Origin: Hepsetus odoe
Taxonomy: Eukaryota; Chordata; Actinopteri; Characiformes; Hepsetidae
DNA length: 64,000 nt
Direction: 5' to 3'
Assembly: GCA_017165825.1 (NCBI GenBank)
Contig: CM029386.1
Coordinates: forward strand, 13,887,017-13,951,016
Shown: piece by piece, positions 1 to 11,982 of the stretch
How the letters are laid out: every line of letters starts with the position of its first letter
Position numbering within the stretch: position 1 is the first letter of the stretch
The notes under the pieces: model-generated
The model's input: the letters and a program-made list of their open reading frames with translations, nothing else
What the model was told of the DNA's origin: nothing
The model's database searches: none
Made by a program: the position numbers and the translations under genes

Positions 1-3000
1 AGAAAGCATTAAGATAAAGTACAAACAAGCCAGAATTTAAAATAAACCAGATATAGATGGACATAAACAGTGATGTCTTGCAGCATCACTCTTTCGAGCT
101 TTATTGCTTCACTGAACAAGGAATATTAAAAAGGTATGAAAGTGAAGAATATTAACATTATTTTTTTAAATGGTTTGCCCATTCAACTTACAGTATGACC
201 GGTGGTAGGAAGCAGTTAAGCTGGTTTTATTTAATTTAAATAAATACGTTAAATGACACAATTCAAAACAAAACTTTGGTTTAAATGAACAAAATCGATA
301 TTTAACACCAGTTCAAACCTCAAAAATGTCACAAGTAAACTTTCTTTACACAGTCAGGATGCATGAGCATGAAAGTTCATCTGAATGTCCAGGAATATGT
401 CATTTGTAAGAGTTTGGCTTCAGGTCAAAATGATTCCTGTTTCTTTACTGGTATTAAACTGGTATTCAGACTTGAGTGAATGTCTGAAAATAGACACCAT
501 GTCACTATATTGCAATGAATCCCAAGAGAGTGCTCCAGTACAAGCGCCACACACCCATACAAGTCTGTCTGAGGTAAGAAGCATATCCTGTAACACAGTA
601 TTGGCTCAGAAGCCTGACTTTTACTGTAATTAGTAACCAGCCTGTTATTTCAATCAGGACAACAGTCACGCAGTTTAAAACATACATATCCATATCCATA
701 CAAATAAATTTCTTCTTGTCAGCTCACAGCTCTTTTCCTTGTGCAGCTGTTTTACTCTAAAAGGGGTTTCAGGCTCGGACAGTAGGACAGGATGGTGTAA
801 ATATTTATTGGGGTAGTGGAGATAATAAAGGAGACAGGAGAAGGAGAAAGCCCATGTGCATGAATGTGGGACGTTTCATGCCGACGTTTGCCCCAAACAC
901 TGATCTGAGACATGTATTTCTTGTACAGGAATTAACCTTAAACTGCAGCTTTAGGAAAAACAAAACTGTTCTGAGAACAGTCTGGGGAAATTATTAAGAA
1001 GAACAGAAACATTTGAGAGAGAGGAATTGACTGGATCAGGAAATCAATTGCACTTTTAAAGTGACTATTCTTGTCACTGTGAATTGCAGCACAGCACAAC
1101 ACAACGAAATTCAACCTCTGCATTTCACCCATACACACACATGCAGCAGCGGCAGTGGGCAGCTATTGAAAGCACCCAGGAAGCAGTGATGGGAACAGTA
1201 CCCTGCTCAAGGGTACCTCAGGGCAACTTACTGGAGAGGGAATTGAACCCACGCTCTTCCAATCTGGGGGCAAATCCCTGACCAAAAGGCCACCACTGCC
1301 TAATAGGCGAAGAACAGGGATGTCTAACATGAAGGTCTTGGTAATTGGCTAATTTGAAGTTTTTTAAGTGTGTATTCTGACAAACATAAATTTTTGTTGT
1401 CTGTGGAATACCATAGACTGTGGCTGAAGATCACATTGTCTGAATGGCCCCTAAAAAATCCATTCAGATTTGTATTGTGAAGAAGAACCATACTTGACAT
1501 AAGTTTAAAGAACCGCCATAAAATTCTGTACAAGTAACATTTCTTCCCCAAGAACTTCACACTAAACCAAGCATTTTGGTTTTGATTTCTAAGAAAGTAC
1601 CTTTGTTTTATATTTGTATCTTGGGTTAAGATTTTGCAAAAACAGTTGATCTTAGGTTCATTTTCATATTAAGGCTTAGCTTCAGTGCAAGACCAATGCT
1701 AGAGGTTAAAATGATATTTCCACTGTTCCAAATAAGGCACAACGTGTTGTTCAGATAATAAGAAAAATATCCGTTGTATAGTATCCAGCAATTTCATAAA
1801 TAATATTCAGGTTAAAGAATTCACAAAGCATGAAAGAGCAGCAATACTCATTAACTCCTGAATCTTTTATGAATTCTGATTTTGCTGCTCTGCTGATTGG
1901 CACACTCTGGTGTATGCAGTTTGTCCCCACCTGTCCAAATGACATGTTTTGTTGATTGATGAAAATCAGTAAACCTTCTCTACAGAGATTGTAGACCTGC
2001 AGAACTACTCTTTTGCAGAAGTTAATACAAAATGTGGCCTGTGCAAAAGATACAGTTTTCTACAAAGTTATACAAACTTTATTGTTTTCTAGTACTAGCA
2101 AATACATAGAAACTGCTCCCTTAACAATAGAGGATGAAATTCAAAGGAATAAAACATTGTTACATATCCTGAGATGTACAAGCTTTTCCATGCACCTGAA
2201 CATGGTTTGGACAGTTGCTACAGAACCAGTACCAAGCATGTACAATGCATGCCAGTTTTACCCCAGCCCTTACATTTCTGGAACCACTTAGAGTGGCCGA
2301 GTTGTTTTCACATTTTAGAAGGCCAACAGGCAAAAGCTGTTCTACATCGTGGAGGAACAACTGTGTCGACATGTTTTCATTAGTCCTTGGTTGTCCAAAA
2401 ATACAAGTGGTTTATTCTTACAGCCTTGTTAAACCTTGGATGGGGGCTGCTTTTAGTGTAAAACAAGGTGAAACCAGATTTAGGTAAGAACCTTTTTGAA
2501 AACCCTACATGAAAACAAGGCCCCTGAAACCTCGGCCCTCACTTATCACTGTCTATTCCTTCCATTACCGTGTCCATTGTCACTGCACCAGACTAGAGAG
2601 AGCAAACACAAAACGGAAACACCGAGTTTCTCCACTGCTGAGCTCTGAGGTCATTTTCAGCTTTCTGTAGCTTAGTGCTTTTCATTCCACATCTCTATCT
2701 ACAGACTTCTACTGCAAAAAAAAGAGCATTGTTCTCTTACCAAAGGGTAAACATGAGAAGGAGAAGGGCGTGTGATTTGTTCCCTTCCTCCCCAGCAGCC
2801 CCACAGATGGATAAAGACCATAGGTATGCTTTTCTTGATCCTGGGACATTAACTAGAGAGAGCTGACTAAAGTCAATGTTGATCCTCAAATCACTTTTCT
2901 CAATAGTTTTAAGAAGAGGGACACTTATCTTTGATTATTAAAGTTTTTATTTGAAAGTTTATCGATTTTTTTGCATAGTGTCTGCAGTAGACAAAGGTTG

Positions 3001-6000
3001 AATGACGTTTTGATATATTTAAGACATCTTTTCCCACTCCACCTCTATGACATATTGTTATTAAAGGCAGCAATTTGGCAAGAAGTCCACCATCAGTTAA
3101 AAAACTGTTACTAAGAAAAATGCCATGAGCTGATTTGTATGGCTTACTCCATTGTTCACTATTTTGCATGAGTCAACTGGGTTGCTAACAGCTGTTTTTA
3201 AACAGAGGGCTGACATTTGCGTGGGTTCTTGTTTGTAAGTGCTAAGCGTTGCCCTTTTTGGCCTTTGCGTCCCGATCCCTGCCAGTTTCCTTTTAAGTAC
3301 TGTGTAAGAGGGAAATTATATTGTTTAAAATTGCTTCCTCCATGGGAGGGGAGCAAAACGGTGGCTCTTACCCGACAGAAGCTGTCTCCAAGTGGGCTTC
3401 CGTGCCACGGAGTTCAGCCTGTCTGCTGGAAGGTTCCCACATTTGTAGGCAGATCTGTAGTTCATTCACTTCCTTTATGAAAAATCAATTACCCGGTTTG
3501 ACACATGAATGAAAAAACTAGGAGCCTTTCTTCATATTTTAGTTATGCATGTGGAGGCCATGATGCATAAGAGTCGAAACAGAAAAAACACCTAGAAGAA
3601 ATCTTGCTTGATGATGAATTATAAGCCCTATGTGTTCACAAGATGAATGTAATTAATGTTCTTCTTCAGTCAGCGCAGCCCAGTAACATCTGCCTTTTCA
3701 TTTGGATGGTTTTGTAAGCTGAGACGGAATATGGTGCCGTCCAGTTGAATTCATTGCTGAGGTAAACAGAACGACTGTTACAAGAGCAGGAAACACTCAT
3801 CAGCTCATTGTTTCTACATCTTTTTCATTACCTCCCACTGAGACAGTCTCTCACATGGACACACACAAGCGTGTGCATCCATACTGGCATGACAGAAAGG
3901 GTCTGAGAGCATTCTATCCAAATCCTTCCCACCAGCTCCCTTGGGAGGACTGCTGTTCTGTTAAGGGGGGCAGAATATTTTCCTTGTGCCATTTTTTTTT
4001 CAGAGTTTTTTCCACTATTTATTCATTTCCAGTTTTAGTTACTGTCTACTGACCAAATAACACCCACAATGAGAAAATGAAGGCTAGCCTAGGTGTCCTC
4101 AAGCTTATATAAAATACCTCCACTTCTTACTGAGCTGCGACTAATGTAGCTCAACACGCTTGGAGGAGGACGTCAATTCTGTTAAGCTAAAGAATCATTC
4201 ACATGGCTGATTCTGCCTTGAAAAGAAAACTGCTTCCTAAACATAGGTCATAGTCTTGCATTACAAAAAAAAGAAAGAAATTCATAATGTTCACAGTATA
4301 TGGACATACCAGTCATTCCATAATGCTGTTCTCAGAAAGATGATTTAGACAGGAGGAGGTCAGAGGCAACAGGGTGACACTTACTTGTTAGCATGATCCC
4401 AGAACATCCCTCACCAGAGCAAAGCCAGTAGCCCTGGAAGAGGAAAGAATTCAAAGCCTATGTGGAATTACCAGTTATGTAAGGCGGACAAAGATCAGAT
4501 ATGGTGACCATCTTTCTGCAGTGTGTTTTGACTAAACTTTCATTCACAGTATGTCATAGTGTCGATGGGGTAAATATGTTTTTATTCTTCATACTTTACA
4601 GAAAATTGTACACTCTTTATAATTTGGTGCTTACCTACAATTGCTTTCTAGGAAGAAGCATCTCAGAGATAGGCTGCAAAGGCATTAACTCCCTAAAGCA
4701 GAGTCAGGGAAAGATAAGCAATGTGATGGATTTTCCTTAGTGTTTATTTTTAGACTTCCTTAAAAAATGACAGTCCATTTCCCAGAGTCTCAAACACTTG
4801 GGTGTATGGGAAAAGTTTCTACTACAGTTCAGAAGGTAAAGTACAAACAGACTGACACACAAGCACAGCTATTAATGCACCCTGTTCTGCATGCTTGCCA
4901 TTCATTCCCACACTGTTCTGGGCAGCAACGGGTAGTAAAACTCTATGGCAAAATATACAGTTCACGTACTGTACACACTCTTAATATAGACATATGCTTC
5001 AGGGAAAAAACCAAGCCTGGGAAGGCAGCATCATCTATAGCCTAAAGTAGCCTAAAGTGTTTCACTGTCTAATGAATGGATCATTTGAGAATGATTTATG
5101 ACCTTGCAAGATCTTTCTTTTCCTGGGCTCGGTTGCGGCCGATGACACTGTGCAGTAACAGCAGTGATTTAAACAAGCTCTGTATGAGAAAATCTTGGCC
5201 ATGCTCTGTCCAGACTTTGGGATATCATTGACATTTAGTCTGCATGCCAGATTATACGATAAAGGTCCTCTGATGAAAGGTCATATGACAAAAATAATGT
5301 CAAAGTTGGGGCTCAGTCCTCACTGGTTAGAGTAAAGGTGACAAAAGGGCTGTCACTGCAATGCCATATAGCTATTTTGCTACCCCAGTAAAACCTTAAA
5401 TGGAGATATTTTTGTAAAAGAGGTCTGTGAGTTCAAAGAACCTTTTTAAAGTTTATTGGACTCCTCACCTTCAAAAAAAAAAAAAAAAAAAAAAAAAAGA
5501 AAAAAGTCTTCTTGCTCAAGAACTGCCGTTTCAGACAGGAAAATCTAAAGTGTTTCTTTGATTTATCACTCAAAGGCTTTTTTCTTCTGAAGTGATGGGA
5601 ACTAAGGGCTGGAGCCCAGCGCATGTTACCTAGCTGTTACATACAAGCTAAGCTGGATTGATATTTTAGGGGTTGAACTTCAGTGAATAATCACTGAATA
5701 TGCAGGAATGCATGACTCCTGGGCCAGAATTCTCAACCCGTGTCTTACAGAAAGCTTTTAATACATGCATCACAGCAAAATTCACTTTTTTGGGGGGTCC
5801 AAAATGGTTGAAATTTGGTCCAAACTCTCCATCACTGTCTCATTGTTGAAACTAGCATGCATTTAAAGCAACTGAAACTGATCAGGAAACCAAGACAAAA
5901 AGAGCAAGCATGCCTTATTTTTGTTTACAAGAATATTGCAGACATTTTAGAGTGTATCTTCTTTCTTTTGCGACAGATTGTCATTAAATGTACTCGTGTC

Positions 6001-6026
6001 TTTTTTTTCCCTGCATCTCTCTCAAG
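1..6026. other. Upstream region / 5' intron of gja5, no gene recognised
   Basis: I see no protein-coding exon in this stretch. It is AT-rich, with short chance reading frames only. It holds a tRNA-derived SINE at about 1057-1300 and an A-tract of about 26 bases at 5473-5498. Connexin genes usually have one or more small untranslated exons upstream of the coding exon, so part of this stretch is probably gja5 intron 1 and promoter. I could not pick out the untranslated exon. The last bases (about 6000-6026) are a pyrimidine-rich tract ending in AAG, which acts as the probable splice acceptor for the gja5 coding exon. Confidence 0.5.
1057..1300 (-). repeat. tRNA-derived SINE, near full length (family 1)
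   Basis: This is a - strand copy of the most abundant dispersed repeat in the window. On the - strand it starts with a tRNA-like head (GGCAGTGGTGGCCT...), here carrying a degraded B box, and runs through a body with 'TGAGGTACCCTTGAGCA' to a tail ending in 'TTCGTTGTG...GTGACAA...GTCACTTT'. At least ten other copies or parts occur in the window, in both orientations. That many copies, plus the internal Pol III promoter-like boxes, supports a SINE call. Confidence 0.75.
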
Positions 6027-6046
6027 TGGGCCCCATCTGAGCATCT
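6027..6046 (+). promoter_or_regulatory. gja5: gja5 splice acceptor and short 5' leader
   Basis: A T/C-rich run from about 6000 ends in CTCAAG at 6021-6026, directly before a 20-base leader and the ATG. This is the usual connexin arrangement, with an untranslated first exon elsewhere and the whole reading frame in the second exon. The acceptor is called from sequence only. The matching first exon was not found. Confidence 0.5.
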
Positions 6047-7186
6047 ATGGCTGACTGGAGCTTGCTAGGGAATTTTCTGGAAGAGGTGCAGGAGCACTCC
6101 ACCTCGGTAGGGAAGGTGTGGCTCACCATCCTCTTCATCTTCCGCATTCTGGTGCTGGGCACAGCGGCCGAATCATCTTGGGGTGACGAGCAGGAAGATT
6201 TCAGCTGTGACACAGAACAGCCTGGTTGCGAGAACGTCTGCTATGACCGCGCCTTTCCCATCGCCCACATTCGCTACTGGGTGCTGCAGATTGTTTTTGT
6301 CTCCACGCCCTCTCTCATCTACATGGGCCATGCTATGCACACCGTCCGCAGAGAGGAGAAGAGGAGGCAGAAGGAACAGGAGGACCAGGGAGGTGGGGGG
6401 GAAGGGGGAGGAGGCCAAGGAGGGGTTGAGGAGAAGTACCCTATAGAAGATAAGGATGAGGGCGGAGGAATTAAGGTGCATTTGAAAGGTGCGCTGCTAC
6501 AGACCTATGTCCTGAGCATCATCATCCGCAGCATGATGGAAGTGATTTTCATTGTGGTGCAGTACATGATCTATGGCATCTTCCTCAAGGCCCTCTACCT
6601 GTGCAAGGGCCCGCCGTGCCCGCACCCGGTCAACTGCTATGTCTCACGGCCGACAGAGAAGAACGTCTTCATCGTCTTCATGTTGGTGGTGGCTGCTGTG
6701 TCGCTCTTGCTGAGCATCTTGGAGCTCTACCACTTGGCTTGGAAGCAGTGCAAGAGGTGTGTCAGGGACTACCAGGCCAATAAGCAGCAAAGATCCAGCA
6801 CACCCTCAACAATAGCTGCAGCTTCTCCAGAACCTTCAACACCTGAGCGAGCCTGCAGTCCACCACCTGATTTTAACGAGTGCTTGGTGTCACCATCGCC
6901 ATCTTCTCCTGTGTTACATGCACACCCCAGCTGCCCACCATTCAACAATCATCTGGCGCACCAACAGAATTCTGCCAACTTGGCGACAGAGCGCCATCGT
7001 GGTCATGAAAACAACCTGGGGGCAGAGGACTTCCTCAAGATGAGCTTCTCACAGGAACCTCTCAACACTCCCAACTCATGTGCTCCACCTGCACTGCTGA
7101 GCAATGGATTTTTAAACGACAAGCGGCGGTTCAGCAAAAGCAGTGGAACGAGCAGTAGAGTCAGACCAGATGATCTGGCAGTATAA
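6047..7186 (+). CDS. gja5: Connexin, Cx40/gja5 class gap-junction protein (379 aa)
   Basis: This is a four-pass membrane protein whose hexamers (connexons) dock between cells to form gap-junction channels. Mammalian GJA5 acts mainly in atrial, conduction-system and arterial cells. A fish gja5 gene (cx41.8) is known for skin pigment patterning. The protein starts MADWSLLGNFLEEV, close to human Cx40. Membrane spans fall at about residues 21-40, 76-97, 152-180 and 206-229. Extracellular loop 1 has Cys54, Cys61 and Cys65 (C-x6-C-x3-C). Loop 2 has Cys186, Cys191 and Cys197 (C-x4-C-x5-C) within PCPHPVNCYVSRPTEK. All six docking cysteines are therefore present. The cytoplasmic loop (about 100-145) carries an unusual glycine-rich insert at 114-126. 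The C-terminal tail is Ser/Pro-rich, keeps a CSPPPDFNECL block at 270-280 matching the human TPPPDFNQCL, and ends RPDDLAV, like human DDLSV. The frame is intact in one exon and converges on bcl9. I cannot say which teleost duplicate (gja5a or gja5b) it is. The chance that it is another alpha connexin is small. Confidence 0.95.
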   Translation: MADWSLLGNFLEEVQEHSTSVGKVWLTILFIFRILVLGTAAESSWGDEQEDFSCDTEQPGCENVCYDRAFPIAHIRYWVLQIVFVSTPSLIYMGHAMHTVRREEKRRQKEQEDQGGGGEGGGGQGGVEEKYPIEDKDEGGGIKVHLKGALLQTYVLSIIIRSMMEVIFIVVQYMIYGIFLKALYLCKGPPCPHPVNCYVSRPTEKNVFIVFMLVVAAVSLLLSILELYHLAWKQCKRCVRDYQANKQQRSSTPSTIAAASPEPSTPERACSPPPDFNECLVSPSPSSPVLHAHPSCPPFNNHLAHQQNSANLATERHRGHENNLGAEDFLKMSFSQEPLNTPNSCAPPALLSNGFLNDKRRFSKSSGTSSRVRPDDLAV

Positions 7187-7372
7187 TCCTGATTTAGTGA
7201 TCTTTCAGCTAAATTGTAAATTAATTTCCCTCTCCTCAAATGAAGAAATGTTTGGCATCTGTTGGTTAAAGTCTAAGGACCAAAATTAGACAAAAATGAA
7301 TATCTGTATAATCCATAGCCAAAGGGAAAAGCAAGGATTGCAAATGGCCAATAAAGAAAGTATTATGAGGAA
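7187..7372 (+). other. gja5: gja5 3' UTR (minimal)
   Basis: This is AT-rich sequence after the TAA. An AATAAA hexamer at 7350-7355 is the first polyadenylation signal, about 165 bases after the stop. The end is placed about 15-20 bases past it. Longer 3' UTRs using later signals are possible. Confidence 0.5.
7350..7355 (+). terminator. gja5: Candidate polyadenylation signal of gja5
   Basis: A canonical AATAAA lies in the correct orientation 164 bases past the gja5 stop codon. It is the first hexamer of this type after the gene. Confidence 0.5.
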
Positions 7373-9298
7373 TTACACTTTTGGTAAACAAAAAAATTAT
7401 ATAAAAGGAGAGTTTGGCCCCTTTGAAAACGTATTTCATGATTAAAGATAAACCTTTTTTTTAATTGATGAAAAAAAGTCTAAAACAGTTGTAGTTCTGT
7501 AACTTCAGTCAAGCTGTCATCCTGTCAAAAACACTGGCTAGAGGGTCATTTGAGTCATTGGCCTTATCGCTGACACTGCTGTGGCTCAGTGTATCAGAAA
7601 TGTGAAAATTCAATTTTAAACCAAACAATTGCTTGTTAAAAATGAAACCCAGCACTTAACTGGTCCACATCTCGTTCAGTGAAGGTCCAAATTAACAATG
7701 AACAAGCATCATAATGTGCTGAAAAGGAATGATATTCAAACATCAGTTATATTTTAAACATCAGTTGTGGGAACAAGCCTTTTCAAAGATTTTTATCAAA
7801 TGTGATTAAAGGCTTCTATAGACACCATGCAGTCTTCTGAACACAGACAGACCTTCAGCAAAGCGTTACTGCTGGAAGCAACATGCAGTATGTGAACGAT
7901 GCACATCGCAGCTGCTGAACAACTGCAGGAAAGCGGTTGCAATCCTAACATCCTTGAAATGTGCGAGACATGCCTACTTATGAAGAGAGGCAGTAAAAGG
8001 CCATGAGATAGTGGGGACATCACGGTCCTTAACTGTGATTGGACAAGGCAGTATGGACCCAGTGCCACAGGCGAGTACTCGCAGATAAAGATCACTGCCA
8101 GAAAAGAAAAGACTAAAAACTGCCAGTACCTCTATACTGAGACAAGAACTGGAGGCTTTCGGTCTTGAATAATTTGCCTTTGTATTAGTTTTTAAAATGT
8201 GCTTCACCTCAGGCTAAAACTGCTTTTATATTCTGTTGCTTTCTTCTTATGAAACTTTGAGTTGTACCAATATTATTTCTTTATAAGCAGCTTAAATATC
8301 ATTTTTTTAATTTGTTTTGCGCATGTTACCAAGGTGCGTGTGGGATTATTTGCACTATTTACATCAGTTTTGTCTTGTATTCCTAATTTGATATGTTCGT
8401 TACAATGAGGACACAAAAATCTAACTCTGCATTTACACCTACGCTACTTTATTGCTTCGCTTCCTGTATGAACCAGGCATGGTTCTCATTAAAACATTTT
8501 TCTCTCACATTACTAGTCAAACATCAGCCATTCAGTTCAGCCGGTCGTTGCTTCTTAGTTTTCACCATCAGCAGGCACACTTTTTTCACCACTAGATGGA
8601 GTCACACATTTCACCCATTCTTTCAGAGTTGCTCAGTTTTGCAGGTAGAATAATTGACATTTACTTTAATTCTCCTCCAATTCCAAAAGGTCATACATGC
8701 TTATCTGGGTAGAGAAAACAGCATGGAAACCAAAACGGACATGCTCATCTTTCTGCAGCTGCTAAACAATCTTGCCCCATCCTAAAATTAGCCCTGCAGC
8801 ACAGAGTCCTACCATGTGTCTCGATGGAACGCTGGGTAATTATAGAACCATGGAGCCTGGGCCATTTTAGAGGAGCCTGGGAGAAATGGAGGTAGAAAAA
8901 GTGGGACGGGAAGGAGACGGATTATCAGGCTTATTCCATGCACAGGTTGAAGAAAATAAATAAATAAAAATAAATCATCTATGACTTCTTCTCTTAAGTC
9001 ACGGATTAAACTAAAGCCATTAAAAGTGTTGCAGAGCTTGGACTGATGATGCAAAATCCTAATGCTCTTTTTTTAAACACTCAAATTAAAAAAGCCAGGA
9101 AGCCATTAATTTCCGAAGTAGGTTTAAGGATGCATGGCTGTTTTGATCTGCATCAGCAGCAAAAGATTAAAAACTGACCAAGTGTACTCAATTTCATGAC
9201 GCACAGACACAAACGGCCACCAGGGAGCAGTGTTGGACCATTTTCCTTTGTAAGAGAAAGACACAGGGCTGCCTGACACTTTATACCAAACAATATAT
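7373..9298. other. Spacer between convergent gja5 and bcl9
   Basis: No coding exon, RNA gene or full transposon is recognisable here. The region is AT-rich unique-looking sequence with an (AAAT)n-like run at about 8956-8973. Parts may be longer 3' UTRs of either gene. In mammals ACP6 lies in this neighbourhood, and I saw no ACP6-like reading frame. Confidence 0.5.
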
Positions 9299-10867
9299 TT
9301 TATTTGTCTTCCAACACCACAGCCCAGCCTTAGGAAGTGGTTCAGTACCAAATTCAATGGAGTTACACATGACAAGCATCAACACAGGAGGGCTGGGGAC
9401 ATGAGGACAACCTATTACCTTTTTCTGTTGTTTTTCATCATGTTTTCTACAAAAGAAAAAAAAAAAAAAGAAAAGAAAAATTGCCACCCATCAGTAACCC
9501 AATGCTGCGCTGCTTAGCCATCGGCTATAGTCATTTCAATGTTCAATTCATCCATTCCCCTCTGCTTTTTCCCAGGTGTCCACCAACAGGGACATTATGG
9601 TTGTGGTCTTGTGGGACACCTTGACTCTGGCAGTTTGTGTCAAGGTGACGCTTAAGTGGTGGCCTGCTGGGATCTGGAGTCCCCTACTCCAAATCCCAGT
9701 GCAGTGTACAGAAAAATCTGGATCATGAGTTAGAAACCACGCTGGCGGCATTCATCAGATTACTGCTCCTACTGACTGTTATCAAAGTGTTTTTCTCTAC
9801 AATAAAAAAAAAGGAGTAAAGAAAAAAACAAAACAAAAAAAAAAAAAAAACACTTCTTATTCTTTACAGTTAATTCTTGTTTGTGCTTGTTTTTAATAAT
9901 ACTATGATCTGTATGAGGTCTTAGTTTGGTTTTATCATACAAGGGAGTAGCAAAGGAAATTAAATTTAAAATATTCTGTTCGCCCCCACGGTACACAGTA
10001 TTTTTGTGGTGGTGTTTCGTCGCACCGTATTGACCAACAATCACCCCATCCCTCCCCCTTTACAAATGAAGATGGAAAAAAACTATAGAAGCCACTGGTA
10101 AAATCCCTTTAACAACACAAGTACAGTACACACATACAAAGAGCATTTCATGACTCGGAGGGAAGTGATGCGATGAGATGTAAACATACAGCCAAGACGG
10201 TGCAACTTGTGACAAAATGTTCCTTGACTTTTTTTTTTGTTTTGTTTTTGTTTCCATGACTGTTCGTTCAGTTTTTTTTCCACTGTTTTTGCTCAGATAC
10301 CTCCCTCCTTTTGATTTTTGTTTTTTTATTATAAAAGTACAATAAACCGCTACTTTCAGGTCATCCTTGGTTTGCTGTTGGCTTGGTGTGTGGCCACATG
10401 AGGATTTACTATGGCCACACTGTATCAGGCTAAAAAGACCTTACTGTGTCTGTCTCTCTGAATCCTAATACATTTCTGATGTCCCAAACTAAAACTGAGC
10501 CAAAACTGGATCAACTGTTGACAAGGGTACATTATTGTAGTGTGCAGCCGTGCGATATCTCCTCACAGGACTCCACCTGCAAAATGACGTCCATTCTCAG
10601 GGGCGAGGATTCCCTCTGTATACATCCAGGTGTCCGTTTTGTATTTTTGCGCGCGTTTGTGTTTGTCAAAGTACATCCACCTTTTTCTACCCAGGTGTGT
10701 TCAAGCAACAAGTGTCCCAGTTCCCACACACTGTCCTACAATAACACAGCCACACGTAGCTCTGGTTTTCTTTCATTTATAAAAAAAAATCCTTGCTTTT
10801 CACAGGTTTGCAGTATCCGGATTGTTTGTTAATTTGTGGCAGAGGCTTGGCGGTTCCTCGTAGCAGC
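9299..10867 (-). other. bcl9: Probable bcl9 3' UTR
   Basis: This follows the bcl9 TGA on the - strand. Two AATAAA hexamers in - orientation mark possible ends, at 10325-10330 (about 540 bases after the stop) and 9299-9304 (about 1.56 kb). The region contains T-rich and A-rich runs and no SINE copies, unlike the bcl9 introns. Short frames on either strand have no recognisable similarity. Which site is used cannot be told from sequence. Confidence 0.45.
10325..10330 (-). terminator. bcl9: Candidate proximal polyadenylation signal of bcl9
   Basis: AATAAA on the - strand, about 540 bases beyond the bcl9 stop. A second hexamer at 9299-9304 could serve as a distal site. Confidence 0.4.
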
Positions 10868-11982
10868 TCAGAACATCATACCAGGGTTCCCTGGGCCCGG
10901 GTTAAAACTCATCCCTGCCATGTCTGCTGCCATCCGAGGCCTCATCTGAGAAGTCATCATCATAGTCTGCTGAGGGCCACCCATCCCTTGTAGTGACATC
11001 ATCATGTTGGGGGAGCCCACAGGGCCGGGATGGTTGTACATTGGCCTCTCTTTGCCCTGCATCATACCCGGGCCTCCCATCATGCCTGGCTGCTGGCCTG
11101 GTGACAACATTCTGTGCTGGGGACCGATCATGCCTTGGCCCATGAAACCTGGCGGCCGCATGGGATTGTGCCCGGGATTACCCATGGGCATGTCCTGGGG
11201 TCCCATGTGACCCGGGCCTGGAGGGCCTCCCATGCCCTGCATGGGGAGGCCCATCCTGGGGTTGCCCTCCCCCATTATCCCCTGCATGGGAGGGAAGCCT
11301 GGTGGGCCGGAAGCGTGAGGCGGCTTGCTGCCAGATGCCTCACCGCCACGAGGGAAGTAAGACAGAGTTTGGCTGGGCTTCTCTGAAGGGATGATGCGTG
11401 AGAGGTCAAATTCAGGGATACCCGAGGCGCCTGGCCGCATCACCTCATGCAGATCAGAGTCGTTGAAGACACCTGGCATGTTGTTGAACTCCTGGCCCCC
11501 AGGTGCATTGGGCTTGCACATTCCTGGCTCCCCGCCTGGTCCATGGGGCATGTTTCCCATCCTTCCCATTGGACCACCTTCTCCCTGGAAACCCATCCCA
11601 TGTGGGAACCCACCCTGGGGCCCAGGACCATTGTGAGGGAAGGGCACCTGCTGAGGAGGTGACTGACCTGGGGGAAAGCCCTGTCCTCGGTGAGGGAGCC
11701 CCATGCGACCTTGGGGCATCATCTGGTTGTTGCCCATGGTTGGGTCTTGTGAGACAGGGGGCATCATCATGCCATGAGGCATCATACCAGGACCCATGGG
11801 CCCAGAGTGAGGTGGCATGTTGGAGCCCATAGGATTGGGTGAAGGCATCTGATTGGGCATGCCGTGGGAAAGAGGCTGGGAGCCCATGGCGTTCATGCTC
11901 ATAGGGCTGAGTGAAGGCATGGGGCCAGAGGAGTTGGGGGTCATCATGCGTGGATGTCCTTGGTGGTGGTTCACACCCATTC
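10868..11982 (-). CDS. bcl9: bcl9 coding exon 8 (last), C-terminal Met/Pro/Gly-rich region
   Basis: The acceptor CCTGCAG lies just above 11982. The exon starts in phase 1 (G|GA ATG GGT GTG) and ends at TGA 10870-10868. It encodes 371 residues rich in Met, Pro and Gly, including QGRMGLPHRGQGFPPGQSPP and the conserved PEFDLSRIIPSEKPSQTL block. The C-terminal part of BCL9 contributes to transcriptional activation. The last residues, GNPGMMF, match the vertebrate family end. Confidence 0.93.

Noticed and set aside
7373..9298. A possible ACP6 gene between gja5 and bcl9
   Set aside because: No frame with histidine acid phosphatase features was seen; the interval has only short frames.
10446..10832. 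128-codon + strand frame beside the bcl9 stop
   Set aside because: It lies antisense to the bcl9 3' UTR and shows no similarity to known families.
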